Source of the DNA: Mangifera indica
Taxonomy: Eukaryota > Streptophyta > Magnoliopsida > Sapindales > Anacardiaceae
Assembly: GCF_011075055.1 (NCBI RefSeq)
Contig: NC_058146.1
Span: 13,259,320-13,323,319 of the forward strand
Length of the DNA: 64,000 nt
Reading direction: 5' to 3'
The first letter of the stretch is position 1. Each line of letters starts with the position of its first letter. The notes below the pieces were generated by a model. It saw only the letters and a list, made by a program, of their open reading frames with translations, had not been told where the DNA came from and did not search any database. Shown in pieces: positions 1 through 10,139 of this stretch. A program made the translations under genes and the position numbers.

Positions 1-207
1 CCTTTTGATATTGTCATAGTATTGAATGGATAATGATATAGTTTCTTCTTGTCGTTATGCATTTCTATATTTTTAGACAATCAAATAGATAATTAGATAA
101 TCATCCCAATTAATAGATCATGTTAATTTTCTTATGCATATTTTAAAGCATAAAATAACATAATTAGCATGTAGTTTACAAGGTAATATATGCCGAATAT
201 ATACTAC

Positions 208-652
208 CATGAATATGTTCACGAGATGGAAATGACAGAAGCTCATCCTTAATTTCATGTAACTCAGTTTCTGGTGCAATGTTAACCGTTACTTCATCAG
301 TAGGCCATTTCCTGCTAAACGCGGTAAGCAAGATTAATCTATAAAACTACGTATTTATGATGAAATTAGGCTTTAATACGTATTACTTTTTAATTCATAA
401 TTATTTAATCATAAAATGATATATCATATAGAATATCCAATTAGATCCAATCCAGAAGGGTCACTGTCATGCATCTTTATTTGCAAATTTTTAATTCAGA
501 ATTTAAAAAAAATAGGGTCAACTTATACCAGTCAGGTCTTGAGTAAGAGGTGGTCTATTCTGAACTTTATCTTTAAAAAGGCCATTTCTTCCTAACATAG
601 CTGCTGCTGTAACTCTCAGTGTTTCACTTGTCACCATTCGGTTCTTGTGTGC
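208..652 (-). other. possible coding exons, unrecognised gene
   Basis: Two minus-strand stretches look coding. One runs from about 652 down to 529 and reads through MVTSETLRVTAAAMLGRNG and FKDKVQNRPPLTQDL before a GT donor at 528. The other runs from about 314 or 311 down to 208, reads through KWPTDEVTVNIAPETEL and ends at a GT donor at 207. Base composition is less AT-rich than the surroundings. I do not recognise the protein. The two pieces do not join in phase with the splice sites I can see, so an exon may be missing or the gene may be dead. It could continue leftwards beyond the window. Confidence 0.28.
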
Positions 653-861
653 TTTAACTTAATTATATAAGTGAATATTGAAGACGTCCGATGATGTGAA
701 AAGATAGTCAACCAATACATCTTTATATATAAGAATAAAGTAATATAATACGTTGTTTACAAGGAATATACCCAATCATATTTGTACCATGCATACATTA
801 TTCTTGCTCACTTTTTTGTTGTAAACTCAGTAAAGGATCAATTTCATTAAAATTTTCATTA

Positions 862-1467
862 TTGGACTTAAACTCAAAATCTTATCTATCAAATTTAAGC
901 ATGTACACTATCATGATAGGATGGTCAGCACTTCAACAAATTCATAAACTTAACAAAGAGGATGGGTTTTCAGCAAAGTTGCATATAAGCAAACTGTTAA
1001 TGGTCCAATTCAGATTAGAAGAACTCTTGAGAAAAGATGAAGTAATTCACATTAATATAGGAATAATAGTCGTCTTATCAAAAAGATACACAAGAATTCC
1101 AGACTCTTTGTTTAAGGAAAATCGAGCACAAATACGAAATATGACCGAAGTGTTTAAACCCCATAACATCTCAAACCAGGCTTTGATTGAAAATACAAAG
1201 GATATACTTTGACTTATTATTACTCAAAACGTTGAAGCTCAAATAGAAGCCCAAACTGAAAAAACCCAAGCAGAGGAAGAAAGAACCTTTGGAGACTTTA
1301 TGGACTCTCTAGAATGAGCCCAAGAAAAAGGGAGATTTGCTCAACCCAAGATAAAAAAAAGAGCAATACGTGTAAACGCAATGTGTATTAAATCTACAGA
1401 AGACAAGTGGAAAGCAAGGTTAGAAGATCAACGGAAGAGATATTGTCGACACTTTGAAGATCAATAA
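862..1467 (+). pseudogene. decayed Lys/Glu-rich ORF, unrecognised
   Basis: One reading frame stays coding-like over about 200 codons but carries in-frame stops at 1210-1212 and 1315-1317 before a last stop at 1465-1467. The first ATG in frame is at 901. The first part is mixed, with a segment such as IHINIGIIVVLSKRYTRIPD. The second part is very rich in Glu, Gln and Lys (EAQIEAQTEKTQAEEERTF), as in a coiled coil. I do not recognise the family. A retroelement or endogenous pararetrovirus origin is possible because a TATA box and leader-like hairpin follow, but that is inference only. Confidence 0.3.
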
Positions 1468-1675
1468 TTAATGAAGCGCCACTTGGATTTTACTATTATA
1501 AAATATGTAAAATGTGACTAACATATGAAATACTTAAACCTCAATGCTCAGGACGTGTGGTTGTTGGTTTACGTCAGTTGGAAACAACCAATTACAGTTA
1601 TTAAATATTTTTACTGTTTTAAAATATGTTATCGACAAATTCAAAGATGTTTGAAATCTGGAGGTCTTTCTCTTT

Positions 1676-1683
1676 TATAAATA
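1676..1683 (+). promoter_or_regulatory. TATA box candidate
   Basis: A TATAAATA motif follows a CT-rich run (ctttctctttta), the usual look of a plant pol II core promoter. Transcription from it would begin near 1710 and would include the hairpin at 1913-2023. No open reading frame of note follows. Confidence 0.4.
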
Positions 1684-1912
1684 GAGGAGACTTAGCTAAT
1701 GTTTATAAGACTCATAAAAATTATAAAAAAGAGTGAATCTATAAAATTCTGAACTTGTTTGATCATCAAGAAGCAAGGTATTTTTAAACTCTTCTTATTG
1801 ATCGAACAAAATTAGAATCTCCGAGATATTTTCTTGATACAGAGAAGGAATTAACAAAGTAAATTATTAAATTATTATCGAATGGATTATTCAAAAAAGC
1901 AATAGTAATCTA

Positions 1913-2023
1913 ATTGCATCAAATTTCTTGTTTTCTTGGCTTTAGTTGAATGAAGGTGTTGATGATGATAATCACTACCCCTACCAATACTCAAAGCCAA
2001 GAAAACAAGAAATTTGTTGCAAT
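1913..2023 (+). repeat. near-perfect 31-bp inverted repeat (hairpin)
   Basis: The arm at 1921-1943 (aaatttcttgttttcttgg plus cttt) is exactly reverse-complementary to 1993-2015. Extending outward gives 31-bp arms with one mismatch (1913-1943 and 1993-2023). The loop is 49 nt and G-rich on one side. The hairpin lies about 200 bases downstream of a TATA box. It could be a young MIRNA-type locus, the leader of a decayed pararetrovirus, or a small foldback element. Confidence 0.6.
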
Positions 2024-2029
2024 ATAAAA

Positions 2030-3135
2030 TATAAAAAATAAGTTATAGACTTAATTATTTATTAAATTTTTTTTATTAAATATAATTATACATATATGTT
2101 TTACAAAATGTAGTTTATGATTTGATTTAGTTTAAAAATTATTTAAAATCACAACCTAAATTAAAAAATGATTTAAAATTTTTTTAACTCAAATCAAACT
2201 AAATTAAATTATAATTTTTAAATAATTTAATTTAATTTTATAATTTAAATTAGATTATATGCATTTATATAGTCACCCCAAATACCTATCACTTTTCAAA
2301 CTCTCATTTGCAGTCCCGTGTACCCAAACATAATAGAATTACCATTACTAATACTATTTCTAGATATACCTAACAAGACAGGTTATTATTTAAAATATTT
2401 ATATAGTGTATCTTCACCTTCTTCTTTGTCATAATTTAAATTTAATGAAAATATATTTGTTATTGAGATTCTTTTACACATGAGTAATATTATATATATT
2501 TAATTTTAAATATTTAGATATATATATTTTTGCAAATTTATTTTTTCAAATATATCCCTTTCTTGTGAATTTATGCTACGTTTAATTTTTTTCACTTCTA
2601 TCTTTAATCAACCTTAGTTAGGCATATTTTTCATCATAGTCTAATGATGTATCATATTGAGTATTAAAAATTTAATTTTTTATATCGTGTATTATATCAC
2701 ATAATAAAATACAATTTTTTAAAAATAAAATAATAGTAAAATAAAAAATCTTAGAAAATATTATAAAAACAGTTAAAAATTTAAAAATTTTCAAATACAC
2801 TCCTACCAGGTCACAATTTCTTTAAAAATGCATATCAATCCGTATTATTAATATATATTATATCATATAATACGTTTCGTATTATATAATATGTTTACTA
2901 TATCATACTAATTTAATATATTATAAAATATGTATCATTTTCGATTTGTATCAAATTACATTATAATATATATATCATATCATATTATAATATGTACATA
3001 ATGTATTGTAGAATATTAAAACCATTGTATATGCAAGAGACTAATAATTTTGATAGTGGATAGGTTTATTAATATAACACGACATACAAGTGCTAGTTAT
3101 GGGTGTGCAAAGTAGAAATGGCACCGATCAATGAC
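2030..3135. other. AT-rich intergenic, palindromic TATCATA repeats
   Basis: No coding signal seen. The stretch 2640-3010 is built of degenerate ATATCATAT/ATATTATAT motifs, including a short palindrome centred near 2876 (arms of about 10 bp around a TTT). Related sequence recurs at 41320-41540, so this is probably a dispersed AT-rich repeat family. Confidence 0.5.
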
Positions 3136-3143
3136 CTAGTACC

Positions 3144-4140
3144 TAGGGATGGCAATGGGGAGGGGCGGGGAGGGGATATCAATCCCCGTCCCCGTCCCCG
3201 CCCCGTCCCCTTTACGGGGATAAAAAATAATCTCCGTCCCCTCCCCGCGAAGGAAAATCGCCTCTCCATCCCCTCCCCGTCCCCGCGGGGAAAAATCCCC
3301 TCTCCATCCTCGCCCCGTCCCCGTGGGGAAAAATCCCCGCCCCGTCCCCGCGGGGAAAAATCCCCTCCCAATACCCATAAATATAAATTTTAATTCCTTT
3401 ATGTATTTCAATAAATAAAATAAATCATATTCTCCCAAAATATCACTTGCTATAAGAGCTACAAAATATTCATTATTATTTTAGTTCAAATACAAAGTTT
3501 TCATAAAATCTAACAATATGCAATAATCAATCTCTTCATTAGTAGCTCTTCACGTATGTGATTTAGGATAATTTTATAATAACATTAAATTTAATATTTT
3601 TCATTCACTTCAATTGATTTTATCAAGTTTATAATTTGTTTTTTTTTTTTTTTGTGTAAAACCTAGTGGATTGACTAATTAAGTTTTGAAGTTGAAATAA
3701 AATTAATTTGGTGCATTTGCATTTTATGATAATGAGATTCTGGAGTTTTTTTAATATATTAGATTGATAGTTTAGAAATTAGTAAAAGCTGATAATTGAT
3801 AATTCAAAAATTAGTAAAATTAAAGTTATAGTTTTAATAAATCATAATATAAAAATTTCTAGAACTTAATAGTTTAGAAATTATTATATTAATATATTAG
3901 ATTTAAGGGGTGGGAAGGGGTGGGGTGGGGTGGGGAGGGGATGGGCCGGGCCGGGGCGGGGAGGGGAGGGGCGGGGCAGGGCGGGGACATATGTATCCCC
4001 GTCCCCGACCCGTTCCCGACTACGGGGATTTTTTTCATCCTCATCTCCGCCCCTTTCCCCGTTTTTATCGGGGAATCCCCTCCCCGTTAGGGTCGGGGAG
4101 GGTCGGGGCCCCTAAAATCGGGTCCAAATTGCCATCTCCA
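3144..4140. mobile_element. non-autonomous hAT-like element, copy 1
   Basis: The ends are TAGGGATGGCAATGGGG on the left and, read inward from the right, TGGAGATGGCAATTTGG. The subterminal 200-250 bp on both sides are arrays of GGGGACGGGGA-type G/C-rich repeats, in sharp contrast with the AT-rich core (about 3385-3900), in which I see no gene. The same ends in reverse order bound the element at 54316-55595, which has a perfect 8-bp target duplication; that, with the TAGNGATG terminus, places the family in hAT. Flanks here (CTAGTACC on the left, ACGAACCA on the right) do not match, so this copy is older or its right end has decayed. Long frames inside it are translations of the simple repeat and are not genes. 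Confidence 0.75.
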
Positions 4141-4297
4141 ACGAACCACAACACATTAACATACTAACAAGCAAGAGAAACCTCAAGCTGACTTCTCCAC
4201 TAACTGTATACAGAAGGGGAGGAACTTATTTCCATAACAGTAACAGAGATGGATTCTCTGTATTATTATTTAGTTTTATATTATATATAACATATAT

Positions 4298-6163
4298 TTA
4301 CGCACAGAGAGGAGATTGCAGTGCGCAGAGTTCTTTGATATAATTCTTCAAACTATGAGCAGTGGAGACCTTGTTACCCCCATCTTCACTTGCATTGGTG
4401 GTGCTAATCGTTATCTCGTTTCCCACTTCAACGAATTTAACAGGAGTAAATTTTGGAAGGCGAGTAATTGCATCATCATCATTTGTAATACGTAAGAGAC
4501 GGAGCTTCCAATTGTTTCTTGTAAGCCTGTCGAATTCATTTTTGAATTCTTCGTCTCCACACTTGGGGCTCCCAAACACAAATGCTGTGATCAAGAACTC
4601 CTTGTTGCCTGGATTGGGATTGGGCATATTATATCCATTGGAAACTATATCAGTTGCATTCAATGTAGCAAGAGCTGCCCCCAAACTGTGTCCTGTCACT
4701 GTTATGCTAACTTCTTCATCTTTGTATTCGTTTACCCAAGAACGAACTTCTTGCAAAACCTGCAAGTATAGAAAATGAAAAATTACAATTTTAGAATCCT
4801 GCTTAGCTGGAATAAATATGAACCAAAATTTATACCTGATCTCTAGCATTTCTTTCTTCTTTATTCGATGCTGGGTTTGGCTCAGTGTAGACGGAGTAAA
4901 ATCCCTGGTGCACCTTAGGATGTCTGACAAACGGGAATATGAGTTGAGGATAGATCGGACTCATGATCTGTAAATTTTTAAACCACTCCCCGTCACTGGA
5001 GGTTCCTCTCCAGCAAACCAAAACGTCTCTCCTTCCTAGCACTTTCTTTCCTTCATCTGTGGCCACAGCAACGTAACCAATCCAGGTGGATCCGTCCTGG
5101 CGAACCAAATCCCACGGGAAACCAACATTTATGTTTGCATAGATATACTTTTTCACTTGGTATATCTTGCTTTGTTTGTCTAGACCAACTTGAGAAAATA
5201 AATCTTGTTCTCCGTATTTGGGATATGCATAACCCTGACTGGTGGCATCTTTACTGATGGAGTCATAAATAGCGTGAACACTGTCACCATAGAAAGTTAT
5301 ATTCTTGTTGAGATCAACGTTGAGAGGATTCAGGAGACCCTCCCAGTCATTCTCGCCACTAAGCTTCTTCCAATTCATTACCGGGCGAATAATGATTTTG
5401 TTGACCACAAGTCCTACCTTCTTTATCTGGCTGTTGTGTTCATACAAAGAGATTTCCATGTCCCTGGACACGCCACAAGAAGTTTCAAAGCCACCAACTT
5501 GGATTTCTTTCCATTCGTTAGTTGGTAGCGTACTCAAATCTACTGTGACTTCAGAGGCGTTTTGATTGGGGAGGACGAGCTTCAGGTTCGAATTTGTAAG
5601 TTCTTTAGCTTTCTCGTTCCTCCTTAACACAAATAAAACTTCGTAAGAGGTCCTTGGAGTTAGCATTTGTGCTGGGAAATTCGTTTTCACATCAAGCCAA
5701 TGTACTTGCACCAGTTCGGCTACCTCACTGCCAAAAGAGAACTTAAAATCGGTAACCTTCTTTTCAAGTATAGCAAAACAATATGTAAATCTATTATATA
5801 TAGACACACGCACATACATATTGTCTTCTGTTTTCCAACTCCAATGATATTTAACATCTGCATGCTCGATTAAGAGATCCCTTGCGTACAACTCGAATGC
5901 GTTGGCACCAGTAATCATGTGAACCCAATACTTCTGCATGCAGTATTGATTTAATATTAAGTTAATTGCTACTAAATTATTAATATTAGCAAGGAAAGAA
6001 GATGATCATACAGGGATTTTACCTCTTTAATTCCCTTGAGGGAAACTCCAGCGTGAAGGTCATGAATCAGGTCTTCAAGGCGTTTGCCAATCAGCGACCG
6101 GTCGTCAGCAATGTTAAGAATGGCATCTAAGCTGTGTGGGACCTTAACTTCACAAGAACCCAT
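4298..6163 (-). CDS. PP2-type lectin fused to class-3 lipase (PLA1-II-like)
   Basis: Model: exons 6163-6023, 5933-5818, 5727-4836 and 4759-4298, predicted 536 aa. Residues 1-47 resemble the PP2-A1 leader (PHSLDAILNIADD). Residues 48-201 form a phloem protein 2/Nictaba-like lectin domain (KYWVHMITGANAFELYARDL, VHWLDV, LKLVLPN, MEISLYEH, IIIRP). From about 204 a plant phospholipase A1-II lipase follows: NWKKLSG, WIGYVAVATDEGK, WRGT, and the nucleophile elbow GHSLG with Ser near 408. The probable acid is the last Asp of NDDD, near 479, and the His is in AHSLKNY, near 518. The catalytic triad therefore looks complete. Expected role: carbohydrate-binding, acyl-ester-hydrolysing cytosolic protein, perhaps in phloem or wound response; that role is inference. 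The C terminus stops soon after the His, roughly 40 residues shorter than usual for the family. The ATG at 6163 is the first in frame. Intron 2 (5817-5728, 90 nt) is inferred from family fit, since it has no stop and could also be read through (then 566 aa). Confidence 0.88.
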
Positions 6164-6212
6164 CTTGTTTTCTTTCTCAATACCTCTTACTGGCACTCTT
6201 CTTACACCTTGA

Positions 6213-6219
6213 ATTTATA
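6213..6219 (-). promoter_or_regulatory. TATA box of the PP2-lipase gene
   Basis: On the minus strand a TATAAAT motif lies about 50 bases upstream of the start codon at 6163, which would give a very short leader of roughly 20-30 nt. A second TATA-like stretch (TTATAAGATATT) is about 120 bases further upstream, inside a region partly repeated at 14.2 kb. Confidence 0.5.
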
Positions 6220-6339
6220 GCATGAAATGGCTCTACATGTACATTAGATGATTCTTTCTACTAAATCACAGGCTGTAGACATCTTGAATATTCACAAGAT
6301 GAAGTTTCTCGAATATTATAATAAACCTTGAATTTATAA

Positions 6340-6715
6340 GATATTATATTTATTTAATTTGTCCCTATATTGACATTTAGTCGTTCTTGCTTCTTTTCAC
6401 ATTTATATTACTCTTCTTTATATCAAATCAGAGAACTCGATAGAACATATTATGTCATTTTGTGTTTCTTTCTTCTTTTCATATTTATAAACTAGTTTTT
6501 GTATTTATTATCCTAGATGAATTTTGAGAAAGGTTTTCTCTAATACTAGTAAATTTTATTTTATGAATAAAGATATATAAGAGACCATTTTGTAGAAAGT
6601 TATTGACGAAGAGTGCTCTACGTGAAGATAATAAAAGAGTTTCTTACTGGGAATTTGTTTTTTTTTCCCTCATCATGTCATTGCCATACTTATGCAAAAG
6701 AGATGGGAAAACTAT
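6340..6715. repeat. dispersed duplication, copy 1 (partner 13815-14170)
   Basis: About 370 bases immediately upstream of the PP2-lipase gene match 13815-14170 in the same orientation, with many substitutions and small gaps. Shared landmarks are atttgtctctaaattgg-like starts, ttctttcttcttttcatattt, gatgaattttgagaaa and the final aagagagtttcttact. A further short match (attctttctactaaatcac at 6245) recurs at 14177, but on the other side of the block. No coding signal. Confidence 0.65.
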
Positions 6716-6899
6716 CAGTATTCAAAATTAACTATCATAATTTTATTATAATGTAAAACTATCAAAAGTCTTTTAGTGATACTATGTCTTTCAAAGATGA
6801 AGAGTTGAAGACTCATTTTGAAATAATGTGCATGTTAAACAACAAATAAGGCTCTCATTTGATTGTAATTCAATCAAACTCATTCTAGAACTCTATCCT

Positions 6900-7500
6900 C
6901 TCTTGTTTGTTTTTCTTTTCTGCCTTTTTTCTAAAACATTCTAGATATAATGGTCATCATTCTATAATTGTGTGTTTCTTGGGTGAAAAATGTGTGTCTC
7001 GGATCGTTTGTGATTGGGATTGTCATGTGCACTTGAATTTGTATAAAAGCAGAAGGTTTGTTTTGTTTGATTGATTTTTTAGGTTATTCAGTTAAAAAAT
7101 GTGTTCCTCAAAAGTTTTTTCATTTACTTATTGTTTCATGGTATCAGAGTTGTTGATAAACGTCAGTATGGCAGAATTCTCATCAACATAGTATTTGTTG
7201 AACACGTCTAAGAAGAATACTTTCCTTAGGACTGCTATGACACAAACTGGAAGTTTTTTGGCGACAACTTTGCAAGCAATAAAACCCTTAACTTGACAGA
7301 GAAGAACTATGTCGTTACTAGAGAGTTCAGATTCTATAGTAGAAGCAATAAAACCAAAATCACCTATCCTTACTTCTTTTAAGCACACAGAGTAAAAAAA
7401 GTATTCACATACTGTACTTTACAAAACAGAAAACAATTTTAATACAAGACGATCCAAACAATCCTGATCCTGAGCAACATTTTAGAAGCAGACGCGAAGA
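6900..7500 (+). mobile_element. LTR-retroelement remnant with primer-binding site
   Basis: At 7139 the sequence TGGTATCAGAGTTG matches the initiator-Met tRNA primer-binding site used by many plant copia and gypsy elements, just after a run that could be an LTR end (ttgtttca). Past it a short plus-strand frame (MAEFSST, then stops) looks like a ruined gag start. I cannot place the LTR's left edge. Confidence 0.4.
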
Positions 7501-7744
7501 AACCAAAGAATTATGTGAATTCACATTCTTATATGTAAAAACACTATCAAATTGTTATTATTTTATTTAGGTCAAGTGACATATTTCTAACCGTGCAATA
7601 ATTAAGCTTTCTTTATATCAATTCTCATTGCTGTTAAATAAATGGTGGATTTTTCCACCACCTGAAAGAGATTTTGAAAACTGTGTGTAAATGCATTTAA
7701 TGCACAGTGGGCTACATTTGGTGCCTCGGAGGAAAATTTGTCAC

Positions 7745-7804
7745 CGCCAAACCAACCCACCCCGCCCCCCGCGCCCCGCGCCCCACCCCCCCCCCCCCCC
7801 CCCC
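7745..7804. repeat. C-rich low-complexity run with poly-C tract
   Basis: A GCCCC-rich stretch ends in an uninterrupted run of about 22 C. It is isolated in AT-rich DNA. Length is likely to be polymorphic or mis-called. Confidence 0.85.
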
Positions 7805-8119
7805 AAAATTGTAATTGAGATGCATATATTGATTATTTAAAAATTAATCTCGATATCTCCGACTTTAGCCTTGTTTATTTCCTTCATCTTTCTTTTCATT
7901 CTTTTTTTAATTATTTAAAATTTATAACACCTTATCAGTATAATATGTTTAAATATATCTTCATACTAATTATGTTATTATCATATTTGTATGATATAAA
8001 TATGAATATCTCAATTCTGATATTATCTTGTTTATCGAATACAAACTACGTATGCTTTTATTATTGTTATTATTCTATTTAATTTTTTATTTATGATTTA
8101 TATTAATACGAATTATAAT

Positions 8120-8345
8120 TGTATCTCATTTCTAATTCGAAGTTTATAAAATCATAAATCTAGATCCAAAATCTTAAATATCATTTGTTATCTAAAGTTT
8201 GCAAAATCATCAATCAAGACCCAAAATCCTAAATATCATTTATAACTCGAAGTTTACAAAAATCATGAATCTGGACTAGAAGTCTTGAATATTATTTGAA
8301 TGATTATTTATATTATAATAATTATATCTAATTTGTAATCTGAAG
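8120..8345. repeat. degenerate tandem repeat, ~56-bp period
   Basis: At least three successive units share the pattern cgaagtttayaaaatcat...aaatcttaaatatcatt at 8135, 8190 and 8246, with a fourth more diverged. No coding signal. Confidence 0.6.
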
Positions 8346-8451
8346 TTTATAAAATCGTAAAAATATATATTTATATATATATGGGCTTAAAGTCTCAAAT
8401 TTCATCAAAATATTATTTCACTTAATATTAACTAATCACATTTGCAACTTG

Positions 8452-9457
8452 AAATTTGCATAAATTATGAAAAATATAGACTTGAAGTCCAAAATATAAT
8501 CATAATTAAAGTTTTAAATACTATAATATTTTGAATACTAATTACAAAATTAAACGTTTTGTAAATATAGGATAATATTTAAACCTGAAGTTTCAAAAAT
8601 TAATCTCAATATCTCATCTATAAAACTAACTATTTTATAAATATGAGATAATATATAAACCTGATGTTTCAAATATTAATTTATATATATTGATTATAAA
8701 ACCAGAAGTTTTATAAATATAATAATATTTGAACATAATGTTTCTAAAATTAGATGAATAATATTAAATGAGTTTTTTACACAATTTTTCATATATAATT
8801 TATGAGCCTTGAGAAAGTAATTAAATAAAATATCCTAGAATAATAAATCTAAGGTCACTATTTTACTAGTGTCACATCCTTGAAAGATTGCAAGTTGAAT
8901 ATATGAATATAATGATAGTTTCATTGAATTTGTGGAGAAATTTGAAAGATAAATTTGCATAAATTATGAAAAATATAGATTTGAAGTCCGAAATATAATC
9001 ATAATTAAAGTTTTAAATACTACAATATTTTGAATACTAATTACAAAACTAAACGTTTTGTAAATATAGGATAATATTTAAACCTGAAGTTTCAAAAATT
9101 AATCTCAATATCTCCTCTATAAAACTAACTATTTTATAAATATAAGATAATATATGAACCTGATGTTTCAAATATTAATTTATATATATTTATTACAAAA
9201 CTAGAAGTTTTATAAATATAATAATATTTGAATCTAAAGTTTCTAAAATTGGATAGATAATATTAAATGGGTTTTTTACACAATTTTCCACATATAATTT
9301 ATGAGCCTTGAGAAAGTAATTAAATAAAATATCCCAGAATAATAAATCTAAGGTCACTATTTTACTAGTATCACATCTTTGAAAGATTGCAAGTTGAATA
9401 TATGAATATAATGATAGTTTCATTGAATTCGTGGAGAAATTTGAAAGATAAATTTGA
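8452..9457. repeat. 499-bp tandem duplication
   Basis: Unit 1 (8452-8950) and unit 2 (8951-about 9457) match almost base for base, starting aaatttgcataaattatg and running through ttgagaaagtaattaaat to ttgaaagataaattt. Differences are few and scattered, so the duplication is fairly recent. The unit itself is AT-rich, contains smaller internal repeats of the motif (tataaaact..agttttataaatat), and shows no gene. The reverse frame at 9193-9564 is an artefact of this repeat. Confidence 0.85.
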
Positions 9458-10139
9458 ATATCAGATTTTATAATGCTCCCAATGGCTCTGTTATTTAGTA
9501 CAATTTTACGATATTCAAAATCTTTCTTTATTTGAGATAATGTGGGAGAGAAAACATTTTCCATCTTTCTTTTTTTTTTAATTATATAATATACTCTTGT
9601 AATAACAATATCAGAAAAATATATTTTGAATTAATATAATATTTTCTCATTAATAAAAAACCATTAAACTCACCTCACAAGCACTGCATCGTTCCTTAAA
9701 ATGAATACAACTAATAGAAGTAGTTCTCATAGGTGTAAGTAAGGTTATGGATGAAATAATTTTTACTCTGAAGATGGTTATAATAAAAAATTTTAATCAT
9801 ATCACCAGAAGTGGACTAAGACTGTAGCAAAATAAAAAATAATACAGAGTAAACTACAAAACAATAAGTGTGATTATAAATGTCATTGATTGATTACTTG
9901 TAATATACACAAACATTGGGTGGATTTACATGGTACAAAAAAATTAAATTTATTGATAATTTAGATCATGTTGATTTAATTAATCTTGATATTCCAAGAA
10001 TAAAATATGCCCAAGAATTTTATAATTAGAATCCATCATATATCTTTATTTTGGAGTCATGAATATTATTTTGTGTTTTATTATCATGTTCTCCTTCCTT
10101 TTACTATTTTGTGTACATTTTGACTAACGTAATTTTTAA

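Noticed and set aside
3093..3438. Open frames on both strands rich in Gly, Arg and Pro
   Set aside because: They are translations of the GGGGACGGGGA subterminal array of the hAT element, in all frames at once; the same holds for 3910-4167, 54205-54465 and 55364-55636.
4362..4778. 138-codon plus-strand frame
   Set aside because: It is antisense to the lipase exon, whose motifs and splice joins are convincing on the other strand. The plus-strand frames at 5205-5528, 5305-5565 and 5667-5873 are likewise shadows.
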